The position numbers and the translations under genes are program-made. The notes under the pieces are model-generated. The model was not told the DNA's origin and did no database searches. It was given only the letters and a program-made list of their open reading frames with translations. Shown piece after piece: positions 36,863-43,567 of a DNA stretch of 43,567 nucleotides. How positions within the stretch are numbered: the first letter of the stretch is position 1; each line of letters starts with the position of its first letter. The DNA is from Fontimonas thermophila (GTDB lineage: Bacteria; Pseudomonadota; Gammaproteobacteria; Nevskiales; Nevskiaceae), in assembly GCF_900113085.1 (NCBI RefSeq), contig NZ_FOOC01000005.1:1-43567 (forward strand), in the 5' to 3' direction.

Positions 36863-39800
36863 TCAGGCGACCCAGCGCCGTGCGTTCTGGAACAGGCGGA
36901 ACCACGGCGTCTTGCCCATTTCGCGACGTGGCCACCAGGAGCCGGTGACGCCCGAGATCGTGCGCTCGGGATGCGGCATGAGAATGGTCACACGCCCATC
37001 TGCGTTGCAAAAGGCGGTAACGCCACCCGGCGAGCCGTTGGGATTGGCCGGATAACGCTCGGCAATTCGGCCGTGGTTGTCGATATAACGCATCGCCACC
37101 TGCGCGTTGCGCTGCAGCCGCTCGAGCTGAGCCGGATCCTCGAACTGCGCGCGCCCTTCGCCGTGGGCAACGGCAATCGGCAGTCTCGAACCGGCCATGC
37201 CGGCAAAGAACAGCGATTTTGATTCCACTATCTCGACCTGCGACCAGCGGGCCTCGAACTGCTCGCTGCGGTTACGACGGAACACCGGCCAGTCCTGCGC
37301 GCCGGGCACGATGGATTTGAGCGCGGCAAACATCTGGCAGCCGTTACACACACCGAGAGCAAAGCGATCCTCGCGCGCCAGAAACTGCGCGAATGCCTCG
37401 CGTGCGCGGGGGTTGAACAGAATCGTCTTCGCCCAACCCTGACCGGCACCGAGCACATCCCCATAGGAAAAACCGCCGCAGGCGACCAGACCGACGAAAT
37501 CGGCGAGCTGCGTACGACCCTCGAGGATATCCGTCATATGCACATCCACCGCCTCGAAACCCGCGGCGTGAAAGGCATACGCCATTTCGTACTGGCTGTT
37601 GACGCCCTGCTCGCGCAGGATCGCGACCTTGGGCCGGCGCGCGAAATGCGGTGCGCCCACCGCGGGATCAAAGCTCAGTTGCACGCTCAAACCCGGATCA
37701 TCCTTGACGCCGATTGCCTCGAACTCCTCGCGCGCACAGTCGGGATCGTCGCGCAACGCAGCCAGACGGTAACTCGTTTCCGACCACGCCTTGTGCAGGC
37801 GCTCGCGTGCGTCGCGGAACAACCGGCGACCGCCGCGGCGTATGGTGATGGCATCGTCGGCCGCAAGCGTTCCGATGTCGTGGACGGCAAGCCCGGCATC
37901 GCGCAAGGCCACACTCACCGCAGCGGCAGCGTCCGTCCGCACCTGGATGACGAAACCGAGCTCCTCGTTGAAAAGCGCGGCGACGCCATCCTCTCCCAAG
38001 GCCGTGATGTCGATATCGATGCCGCAGTGTCCGGCGAATGCCATCTCCGCAAGGGTCACGAACAGGCCACCATCGCTACGGTCGTGATAAGCCAGCAGGT
38101 GACCCTCGGCATTGAGCCGCTGGATCAACGCGAATGCAGCCTTGAGCTGCTGCGGCTCATCGAGATCGGGCGGGACATCGCCGATCTGCGCATAGACCTG
38201 CGCCAGCGCTGAACCTCCGAGACGGCAGCGACCATTGCCGAGATCGACGAGCAGCAGGCGCGTCTGTCCCGCGTCGGTGCGCAGTTGCGGCGTCAGGCAA
38301 CGGCGCACGTCGGTCACCGGTGCGAAGGCGGACACGATCAGCGACAGAGGGGCGGTCTGCACGCGCGTCTGACCACCGTGCGTCCACAGGCTCTTCATCG
38401 ACAGGGAGTCCTTGCCCACCGGAATCGCAATGCCCAGTTGCGGACACAGCTCGGCGCCGACGGCCCTGACCGTATCAAACAGCCGCGCATCCTCATCATC
38501 CTGCCCGCAGGCCGCCATCCAGTTGGCCGACAGGCGCACGTCGGCGAGTCGGGCGATCGGCGCCGCGGCAATGTTGAGCACGGCCTCGGCCACCGCCATG
38601 CGCCCCGACGCCGGCGCATCGAGCAAGGCCAGCGGCGTCCGCTCGCCCATGGCCATTGCCTCACCAGTTACCGACTCAAAACCCGTGGCCGTCACCGCGC
38701 AGTCGGCGACAGGCACCTGCCAGGGGCCGACCATCTGATCGCGCACCGTCAATCCGCCGACGCTGCGATCCCCGATGGTGATCAGAAAATTTTTGGAAGC
38801 GACCGTCGGCAGCGCGAGCAGCCGTGCCACTGCCTCGGCGATGTCGATCCCGGCGGTGGACAGCGCCGGATAGCGGCTCGGCCGGCGCGCGGTCGTGCGT
38901 TTCATGCGCGGCGGCTTGCCCAGCAAGACCGGCATCGGCATGTCCACCACTGGGCGGTTCTCGATGCGGTCCTCGACCAGCAGACGGCGCTCGACCGTCG
39001 CCGTCCCCACAACGGCGTACGGACAACGCTCGCGCGCACAAATCGCGGCAAAGCGCTCCACATCCTGCGGCGCCAGCGCGAGCACATAGCGCTCCTGCGC
39101 CTCGTTGCACCAGATCTCCATCGGCGACAGCGCCGGATCGGCACACAAAATGTCGCGCAACTGGAAATGGCCGCCACGATCGTCGGCATGCACCAGCTCG
39201 GGCAGCGCGTTGGACAGGCCGCCGGCCCCGACGTCATGGATGGACAGAATCGGATTGGCGTCGCCGAGCGCCCAGCAGGCATCGATCACCTCCTGACAAC
39301 GGCGCTCCAGTTCGGGGTTGGCACGCTGCACTGAGGCAAAATCGAGCTCTGCGCTGCTACTGCCGGTCGCCATCGATGAAGCTGCGCCGCCGCCCAATCC
39401 GATCAACATCGCCGGCCCGCCGAGCACGATCAGCTTGGCACCTTCGACGACCTTGCGCTTGTCGACGTGCGCGGCGCGGATGTTGCCGTAACCGCCGGCG
39501 ATCATGATCGGCTTGTGATAACCGCGGTTGCGGCCATCCGGCGTCACCATCTCGAAGGTGCGGAAATAACCGCTCAGATTCGGACGGCCAAATTCGTTGT
39601 TGTAAGCCGCGGCGCCGATCGGTCCTTCGAGCATGATCTGCAGACTGCTCGCCATGCGCGCCGGCGCCCCCTGCGCACGCAGCGCATCGGTGCATTCCCA
39701 CGGCTGCTCGAATCCCGGAATACGCAGGTTGGAGACCGAAAAGCCGCACAATCCCGCCTTGGGCTTGGCCCCCCGGCCCGTCGCTGCCTCGTCGCGGATC

Positions 39801-40717
39801 TCACCGCCGGCGCCCGTACCGGCACCCGGATGCGGCGAAATCCCGGTCGGGTGGTTGTGCGTCTCCACCTTCATCAGCATGTGCACCGGCTCGTGATGCT
39901 CACGCCAGACATGATCCGCATCCGGGAACCAACGCATTGCCGTAAAGCCGTCGATGACGGCGGCATTGTCCTTGTAAGCCGACAGCACACCCTGCGGCGA
40001 GGCCGCATACGTCATGCGGATCATCTGAAACGGCGAGTGCGGCTGCAGCTCGCCATCGATGGTGAACTCGGCGTTGAAGATCTTGTGCCGGCAATGTTCG
40101 CTGTTGACCTGCGCGAACATCATCAGCTCGGCGTCCGTCGGATTCCTGCCGGCCTCGAGGTAGTAACGCACCAGATAAGCGATCTCTTCCTCGGACAGTG
40201 CCAGCCCCCATTCGCGATTGGCACTCATCAATGCCGCTGCGCCGCCGGCGAGCACATCCACCGTGCGCAACCCGCGCCGCGTCTGGGCATCGAACACGTG
40301 CGCCAGATCCTCGAAGCGGGTCAGCACCGATTCCATCATCGGATCGTGCACCACGCTCCATGCCGACTGCGGCAGTGCGGACACACCAGTGAGCCGGATC
40401 GCACGGCCATGCTCGATGCGCCGCACGCCAGACAAGCCGCAAACCCGGGCGATGTCCGTCGCCTTGCTCGACCACGGCGAGGTCGTGCCAATCCGGGGCA
40501 CGACGTAAAGCGTCAGATCCGCCGGCTCGATCGCAGCGGGACCGTCGCCGAGCAGACGGCGCAGATCGGCCTCCGGCACCCCGTCGGCATCCACCAGATA
40601 AAAATCACGGACGGCAACGGCCCGCAGCGCCGGAACATGAACGCGCAAAGCGTCGAACAGACGGGCGATGCGAAAGGCCGAAAAACTCTCGGCGCCGGGC
40701 AGAACGGTCACGGGCAT
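36863..40717 (-). CDS. purL: Phosphoribosylformylglycinamidine synthase (single-chain)
   Basis: 1284 residues, the large single-chain gammaproteobacterial form (E. coli 1295). It converts FGAR, ATP and glutamine to FGAM, step four of purine synthesis. The N-terminal domain, the two AIRS-like ATP-binding halves (MKVETHNHPTGISPHPGAGT, LSIHDVGAGGLSNALPELVH, YHDRSDGGLFVTLAEMAFAG) and the C-terminal glutaminase with nucleophile Cys in LGVCNGCQMFAALK and PHPERT at the end are all present. Convergent with mlaA, 46 bases away; no clear terminator seen between them. Confidence 0.98.
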   Translation of the reverse strand: MPVTVLPGAESFSAFRIARLFDALRVHVPALRAVAVRDFYLVDADGVPEADLRRLLGDGPAAIEPADLTLYVVPRIGTTSPWSSKATDIARVCGLSGVRRIEHGRAIRLTGVSALPQSAWSVVHDPMMESVLTRFEDLAHVFDAQTRRGLRTVDVLAGGAAALMSANREWGLALSEEEIAYLVRYYLEAGRNPTDAELMMFAQVNSEHCRHKIFNAEFTIDGELQPHSPFQMIRMTYAASPQGVLSAYKDNAAVIDGFTAMRWFPDADHVWREHHEPVHMLMKVETHNHPTGISPHPGAGTGAGGEIRDEAATGRGAKPKAGLCGFSVSNLRIPGFEQPWECTDALRAQGAPARMASSLQIMLEGPIGAAAYNNEFGRPNLSGYFRTFEMVTPDGRNRGYHKPIMIAGGYGNIRAAHVDKRKVVEGAKLIVLGGPAMLIGLGGGAASSMATGSSSAELDFASVQRANPELERRCQEVIDACWALGDANPILSIHDVGAGGLSNALPELVHADDRGGHFQLRDILCADPALSPMEIWCNEAQERYVLALAPQDVERFAAICARERCPYAVVGTATVERRLLVEDRIENRPVVDMPMPVLLGKPPRMKRTTARRPSRYPALSTAGIDIAEAVARLLALPTVASKNFLITIGDRSVGGLTVRDQMVGPWQVPVADCAVTATGFESVTGEAMAMGERTPLALLDAPASGRMAVAEAVLNIAAAPIARLADVRLSANWMAACGQDDEDARLFDTVRAVGAELCPQLGIAIPVGKDSLSMKSLWTHGGQTRVQTAPLSLIVSAFAPVTDVRRCLTPQLRTDAGQTRLLLVDLGNGRCRLGGSALAQVYAQIGDVPPDLDEPQQLKAAFALIQRLNAEGHLLAYHDRSDGGLFVTLAEMAFAGHCGIDIDITALGEDGVAALFNEELGFVIQVRTDAAAAVSVALRDAGLAVHDIGTLAADDAITIRRGGRRLFRDARERLHKAWSETSYRLAALRDDPDCAREEFEAIGVKDDPGLSVQLSFDPAVGAPHFARRPKVAILREQGVNSQYEMAYAFHAAGFEAVDVHMTDILEGRTQLADFVGLVACGGFSYGDVLGAGQGWAKTILFNPRAREAFAQFLAREDRFALGVCNGCQMFAALKSIVPGAQDWPVFRRNRSEQFEARWSQVEIVESKSLFFAGMAGSRLPIAVAHGEGRAQFEDPAQLERLQRNAQVAMRYIDNHGRIAERYPANPNGSPGGVTAFCNADGRVTILMPHPERTISGVTGSWWPRREMGKTPWFRLFQNARRWVA

Positions 40718-40790
40718 GGGTCTTGATCAGGATCACCGGCTCATCGGCGCCGGGGCGTCATTTTCGCATGCCGCAGCCAGTCAAGGCAGG

Positions 40791-41552
40791 CTAAACCACC
40801 TCCCGCCATCCAAGACCTGCATCCTGCTCGGCGCAAACCAGCCAGGCGGGATCATCCTCCAGCACCTCGGCCACCGCACGGCGCGCCAGTGCCGGCGTGT
40901 TGTTAGTCTCGGACAGGTGCGTCAGCACCAGATGCTGCAAACGCCTCACCGCATAACCGCGCAGCAGGCTCGCGGCCTGCTCGTTGGACAAATGCCCACG
41001 CCCGCCGCCGACACGCAGCTTGAGCGCAGGTGGATACGGGCCGTCGCGCAGCAGATCCGGATCGTAATTGCACTCCAGCAGCAAGGCATCGCACCCGGCG
41101 AGCATCGCGCGCATGTGCGGCGTCACCGCACCGGCGTCCGACAACACACCCAGCCGCAATCCCCTGGCACCGAACACGTACTGGCAGGGCTCGCGCGCAT
41201 CGTGCGGCACCGGATAGGGCTGGACCTCCAGCTCCCCGATCCGGAAAGCCTGGTGTGGGCTAAAGCGCAAACAGTGCGGCACGTTGCGATCCTTCCAGAT
41301 CGCGTAAGAGCCATGCGTCATCCAGACCGGGATACGGTAGCGGCGCGCCAGGCGCGCGACACCGCTCAGATGATCCCCATGCTCGTGTGTCACCAAAATC
41401 GCATCGAGTGCGGCAGGCTCGATCCCTAAGCGCTGCAACCGCAGTTCAGCCTCGCCGAGCGCAAACCCACAGTCGATGAGCACGCGCGTCCCGCCGGACT
41501 CGACCAGGGTTCCATTCCCCCTGGAACCCGAGCCCAGCATCGCAAACCGCAT
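40791..41552 (-). CDS. MBL-fold metallohydrolase (WalJ/YycJ-like)
   Basis: 253 residues. The metal-binding motif is THEHGDHLSG, with further ligands in VPHDAREP, LSDAG and THLSETNN. The beginning RFAMLGSGSRGNGTLVESGG fits the WalJ/YycJ branch of the metallo-beta-lactamase fold, thought to act as nucleases or DNA-repair-related hydrolases. Cytoplasmic. The ATG at 41552 overlaps the stop of the upstream DUF1820 gene (TGATG); a GTG one codon earlier is possible. Confidence 0.88.
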   Translation of the reverse strand: MRFAMLGSGSRGNGTLVESGGTRVLIDCGFALGEAELRLQRLGIEPAALDAILVTHEHGDHLSGVARLARRYRIPVWMTHGSYAIWKDRNVPHCLRFSPHQAFRIGELEVQPYPVPHDAREPCQYVFGARGLRLGVLSDAGAVTPHMRAMLAGCDALLLECNYDPDLLRDGPYPPALKLRVGGGRGHLSNEQAASLLRGYAVRRLQHLVLTHLSETNNTPALARRAVAEVLEDDPAWLVCAEQDAGLGWREVV

Positions 41553-41893
41553 CACTTCTTCGGATCCTTGCCGAAGTTATAGATCGGAAACGGCGTGACC
41601 TTGGCCCCGGTGTCCGCGCCACCGACGATGCGCGCCGAACCGCGTTTGCTCACCTCGTCGATGCGCACGACCGCATGCACCGGCACATAGAAACGCTCGA
41701 CATCGGCGAACTCCTGCTTGAGTTTCTCCTCGCTGGTATCCACCACCAGAGTCGTATTCTCGCCAAACACCAGCTTGCCGATCTCGACGAACCCGAGCAT
41801 ACCCCCGCCATGACTCACCTCGCGGGCATACACCTCATACACCTGGCCCTGGTTCATGAAACTGACGCGATACAGACGTTGCTTGGCAGACAT
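41552..41893 (-). CDS. DUF1820-family protein
   Basis: 113 residues, cytoplasmic, no signal peptide. It begins RLYRVSFMNQGQVYEVYARE and contains LGFVEIGKLVFGENTTLVVD, which matches my memory of DUF1820 proteins of gammaproteobacteria. The function is unknown. It is the first gene of a two-gene unit with the MBL hydrolase. Its upstream region borders the lower-GC accessory stretch. Confidence 0.8.
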   Translation of the reverse strand: MSAKQRLYRVSFMNQGQVYEVYAREVSHGGGMLGFVEIGKLVFGENTTLVVDTSEEKLKQEFADVERFYVPVHAVVRIDEVSKRGSARIVGGADTGAKVTPFPIYNFGKDPKK

Positions 41894-42273
41894 GGCGATC
41901 GGGACTGCTGGACAGCCCTGGATTCTAAGTGAACCGCCCCGAGAACCGGGGAAGTTGATTGGTTTAATAAGTTGACGCTCCTATCGAGCGAGGCATTGCT
42001 GATAGTGAGTTATCTTCAGTAGTTTGCCTGAAGCTTCTGCAAACGGGATGTCCCTATCGGCGTGAGCAGTCGGTTGTGGTTGAACCTGTGCGCCATTGCA
42101 GGGTGGCTGAAAAAGTGGCTGGCCGAGCAGATGGTTGAGAACAACGTGATCAGGCACGCTCTTCGGACAGGGAGGCCGGCCAGGTCCTCGCCCAGGGGAT
42201 TCTCAGCACGCGGTCGGGCCGTGAGCTGGTCGAGGCGGCGGCGGACGGTCTGCGTAACGAAATCCGGGGTTCG
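41894..42273. other. Boundary region between conserved chromosome and accessory DNA
   Basis: About 380 bases. The first half (roughly 41950-42060) is less GC-rich than its surroundings and carries the DUF1820 promoter region and the dyad at 42022-42044. From 42139 on, a frame with coding character leads into the next gene without any ATG. A GTG-initiated frame at 42062-42277 encodes a plausible short hydrophobic stretch (LWLNLCAIAGWLKKWL) but then low-complexity Arg-rich residues, and is not called as a gene. Confidence 0.5.
42022..42044. repeat. Dyad-symmetric element
   Basis: GTTTGC (42022-42027) and GCAAAC (42039-42044) flank the palindrome GAAGCTTC (42030-42037), giving a nested inverted repeat about 150 bases upstream of the DUF1820 gene start. 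It could be an operator, a weak hairpin or a remnant of an element end. Confidence 0.45.
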
Positions 42274-42726
42274 GTGAACAGCCAGAACCCCCTCGATGTG
42301 ACCCTGCCCCCGGGGGCGAATGCTTCCACGCTCAACACCGCGCTCGCAGTCGGGGCCGTGACGGGCATGTTCACGGGCTTCCTGGGCGGACGGCTCGGCG
42401 GCAAGGGCGCCGGGGCTGCGGGGGCAGCCGAAAGCGTCGCCGGGGCCGCCGAAAGCGCCGCATCCTCCGGTCTCCTCGCCGCCATCGGACGTGCCGCCGT
42501 CCCCGCGGCCGCTGCCGCCGGTGTGGGTGTGGCGGCGTTCGTGGCGACCGACTGGCTGGTCAGGGACGGGGAATTCACCCGCGAGTCGCTCGACAACTTC
42601 CGCGACTGGATGCGTGAGAACACCCCCCGCAGCGCGGCCGACCCGTCCCAGCCGCTGTCCGTCGATGGGCGCCCAGCCCAGTCGCCGGGCGTAATGCCCG
42701 ACGCCCGGGACGTGGTGAAGCCCTGA
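42274..42726 (+). CDS. Gly/Ala-rich protein of unknown function, probably 5'-truncated
   Basis: 150 residues from a GTG. It holds two Gly/Ala-rich hydrophobic stretches (about residues 24-50 and 70-93, the second ending FVATDWLV) and a polar Pro-rich C-terminus. I do not recognise the family. The same frame is open upstream to a stop at 42136-42138, and the upstream residues (REAGQVLAQGILSTRSGREL, then VEAAADGLRNEIRGS) look like real protein, yet contain no ATG, GTG or TTG. The gene may therefore have lost its 5' end or carry a frameshift. Convergent with the next gene. Confidence 0.5.
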   Translation: MNSQNPLDVTLPPGANASTLNTALAVGAVTGMFTGFLGGRLGGKGAGAAGAAESVAGAAESAASSGLLAAIGRAAVPAAAAAGVGVAAFVATDWLVRDGEFTRESLDNFRDWMRENTPRSAADPSQPLSVDGRPAQSPGVMPDARDVVKP

Positions 42727-42743
42727 CGCTCTGCGCGCGCCCG

Positions 42744-43403
42744 TCACGATTCCCAGATGTTCTTGAAGTGGATGTTGCCGGGCAAATGGCTGTAGCCGGG
42801 GCTGGTTATCATGTCCTGCTCGAGGTCTCTGCGGAAGCGATCCATGACATCGTCATCGTCCCACGCGGGGGTGACCACGGGCACCCAGACGGGTACGGGC
42901 ACGAGGGGCACCGGCACGGGACACGGCAGGGACCGGGCGGCGACGTGCGCGTTGCGCACGATGCGCACGCCATAGAGGGCGAGCGCGGCGAGGCAGGCGT
43001 AGAGCGCCGGCAGCGGTTGATCCACCCCCAGGCCGGGGGTCAGCGCAAAGGCCGCCGCGCCCAGCAGGGCGCCCGCCGTCAGCAGCGCGCCCGCCGCCGC
43101 GATGATGGGCGTCATGTACCGCGCCTGCACCGGGCGCGGGTCGGGATCGGCCGGATCGAGCCGGTCCACCACCCAGGCCCAGGCGCGGTTCAGCGCAGCC
43201 GGGGTACCCAGCAGCACCAGCCAGAATACGCACCAGCCGGTGGCGCCGTTGCACAGCGCCGCGCCTGCAAGGATGAGGGTCAGCAGCAGCCACCGCCGGG
43301 CGCGGGTGCGGTAGAGGTCCGCCCAGTCGCGCAGCATCGCGCGGTTGCGCGCAACCGTCTCTTCGGGCGGGGCCGTGGGCTGGGAATCGATCATCCTGGT
43401 CAT
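42744..43403 (-). CDS. Multi-pass membrane protein of unknown function
   Basis: 219 residues. The ATG at 43403 has a near-perfect ribosome site AGGAGGT seven bases upstream, which decides the start over longer open frame. About four membrane helices are seen (near 37-55, 57-75, 97-118 and 126-148), followed by a striking Pro/Val repeat (PCPVPVPLVPVPVWVPVV), an acidic WDDDD patch and the tail GNIHFKNIWES. No family recognised. It is divergent from the partial gene at 43492 and probably part of an accessory element. Confidence 0.7.
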   Translation of the reverse strand: MTRMIDSQPTAPPEETVARNRAMLRDWADLYRTRARRWLLLTLILAGAALCNGATGWCVFWLVLLGTPAALNRAWAWVVDRLDPADPDPRPVQARYMTPIIAAAGALLTAGALLGAAAFALTPGLGVDQPLPALYACLAALALYGVRIVRNAHVAARSLPCPVPVPLVPVPVWVPVVTPAWDDDDVMDRFRRDLEQDMITSPGYSHLPGNIHFKNIWES

Positions 43404-43491
43404 GTTCGTTACCTCCTGACCTACGCCTACCACGTTTTTGCGCGTATTGCAATCTTTTGTCGATTCCGGGGGTCGCCGACCTAGAGAGGGT

Positions 43492-43567
43492 ATGGACGAC
43501 ACGAATCTCGCCCCCCTGATCGAGCGGCTCGCGGCCGAGGTCGCCGCGCGCGTCGCGCCCCGCATTC
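43492..43567 (+). CDS. Start of a divergent gene, cut by window edge
   Basis: An ATG preceded by GAGAGGG opens a frame of 25 codons to the window end: MDDTNLAPLIERLAAEVAAR and on. The helical, Ala/Arg/Glu-rich N-terminus recalls small DNA-binding or excisionase-type proteins of mobile elements, but too little is visible to decide. The 88 bases between it and the membrane-protein gene are locally AT-richer and should contain both promoters. Confidence 0.45.
   Translation, partial: MDDTNLAPLIERLAAEVAARVAPRI

Noticed and set aside
39467-40726. 419-codon open frame antisense to purL
   Set aside because: purL is continuous and matches its family over the full length; the antisense product has no protein-like features.
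41997-42020. GATAGTGAGTTATC as an operator or LexA-type site
   Set aside because: The dyad is short and imperfect and matches no regulator consensus I know.
42062-42277. 71-codon frame as a separate gene
   Set aside because: The second half is low-complexity Arg-rich and there is no ribosome site; it is kept only as possible evidence of a frameshifted upstream part.

Overview
The window is high-GC, gene-dense chromosomal DNA from a Gram-negative bacterium, most likely a gammaproteobacterium. The evidence is the order of conserved genes: gatCAB divergent from mreBCD; an mrdA-mrdB-mltB-rlpA-dacA-lipB block; a complete Mla lipid-transport operon; and hupB, tRNA genes, ppiD and fabI close together. 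The genus cannot be named from the sequence alone.

Layout. 1-346: the edge of an IS481-family element, whose outer end seems to supply the stop codon of the neighbouring hydrolase gene. 327-2361: an alpha/beta hydrolase and an SDR oxidoreductase (minus strand) and a rhodanese (plus strand). 2401-2934: a bidirectional terminator, tRNA-Asp, tRNA-Val and hupB, all read leftward. 3359-12260: nine plus-strand genes, mostly overlapping, that encode exported TPR proteins, two small exported proteins, a TolQ/ExbB-type proton channel, two ExbD/TolR proteins and a TonB-like AgmX/PglI protein. Together they form a probable energised, envelope-spanning machine. 12379-16655: fabI, a dicarboxylate/amino-acid:cation symporter, ppiD, tRNA-Lys and tRNA-His. 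16737-19874: a HAD hydrolase, a Crp/Clp-like regulator, a SET-domain protein and hslO.

19926-23202 holds gatB, gatA and gatC (minus strand), needed for tRNA-dependent Gln/Asn charging. 23412-32143 is the cell-elongation and peptidoglycan block (mreB, mreC, mreD, mrdA, mrdB, mltB, rlpA, dacA), followed by lipB. 32897-36816 is mlaFEDCBA, retrograde phospholipid transport, with a possible 36-residue small ORF joining mlaF to mlaE. 36863-41893 holds purL, a WalJ-like metallo-beta-lactamase-fold hydrolase and a DUF1820 gene (minus strand).

41894-43567 looks accessory: a patch of lower GC and odd dyads, an ORF that appears to have lost its 5' end, an unknown membrane protein and the start of a divergent gene.

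The most promising less-described system is the TPR/TolQ/ExbD/ExbD/AgmX operon at 3359-12260. It resembles parts of the Myxococcus Agl/Glt motility-secretion machinery, but sits in what appears to be a housekeeping locus. Its two ExbD proteins differ at the key membrane residue: one has Asn where the other has Asp.
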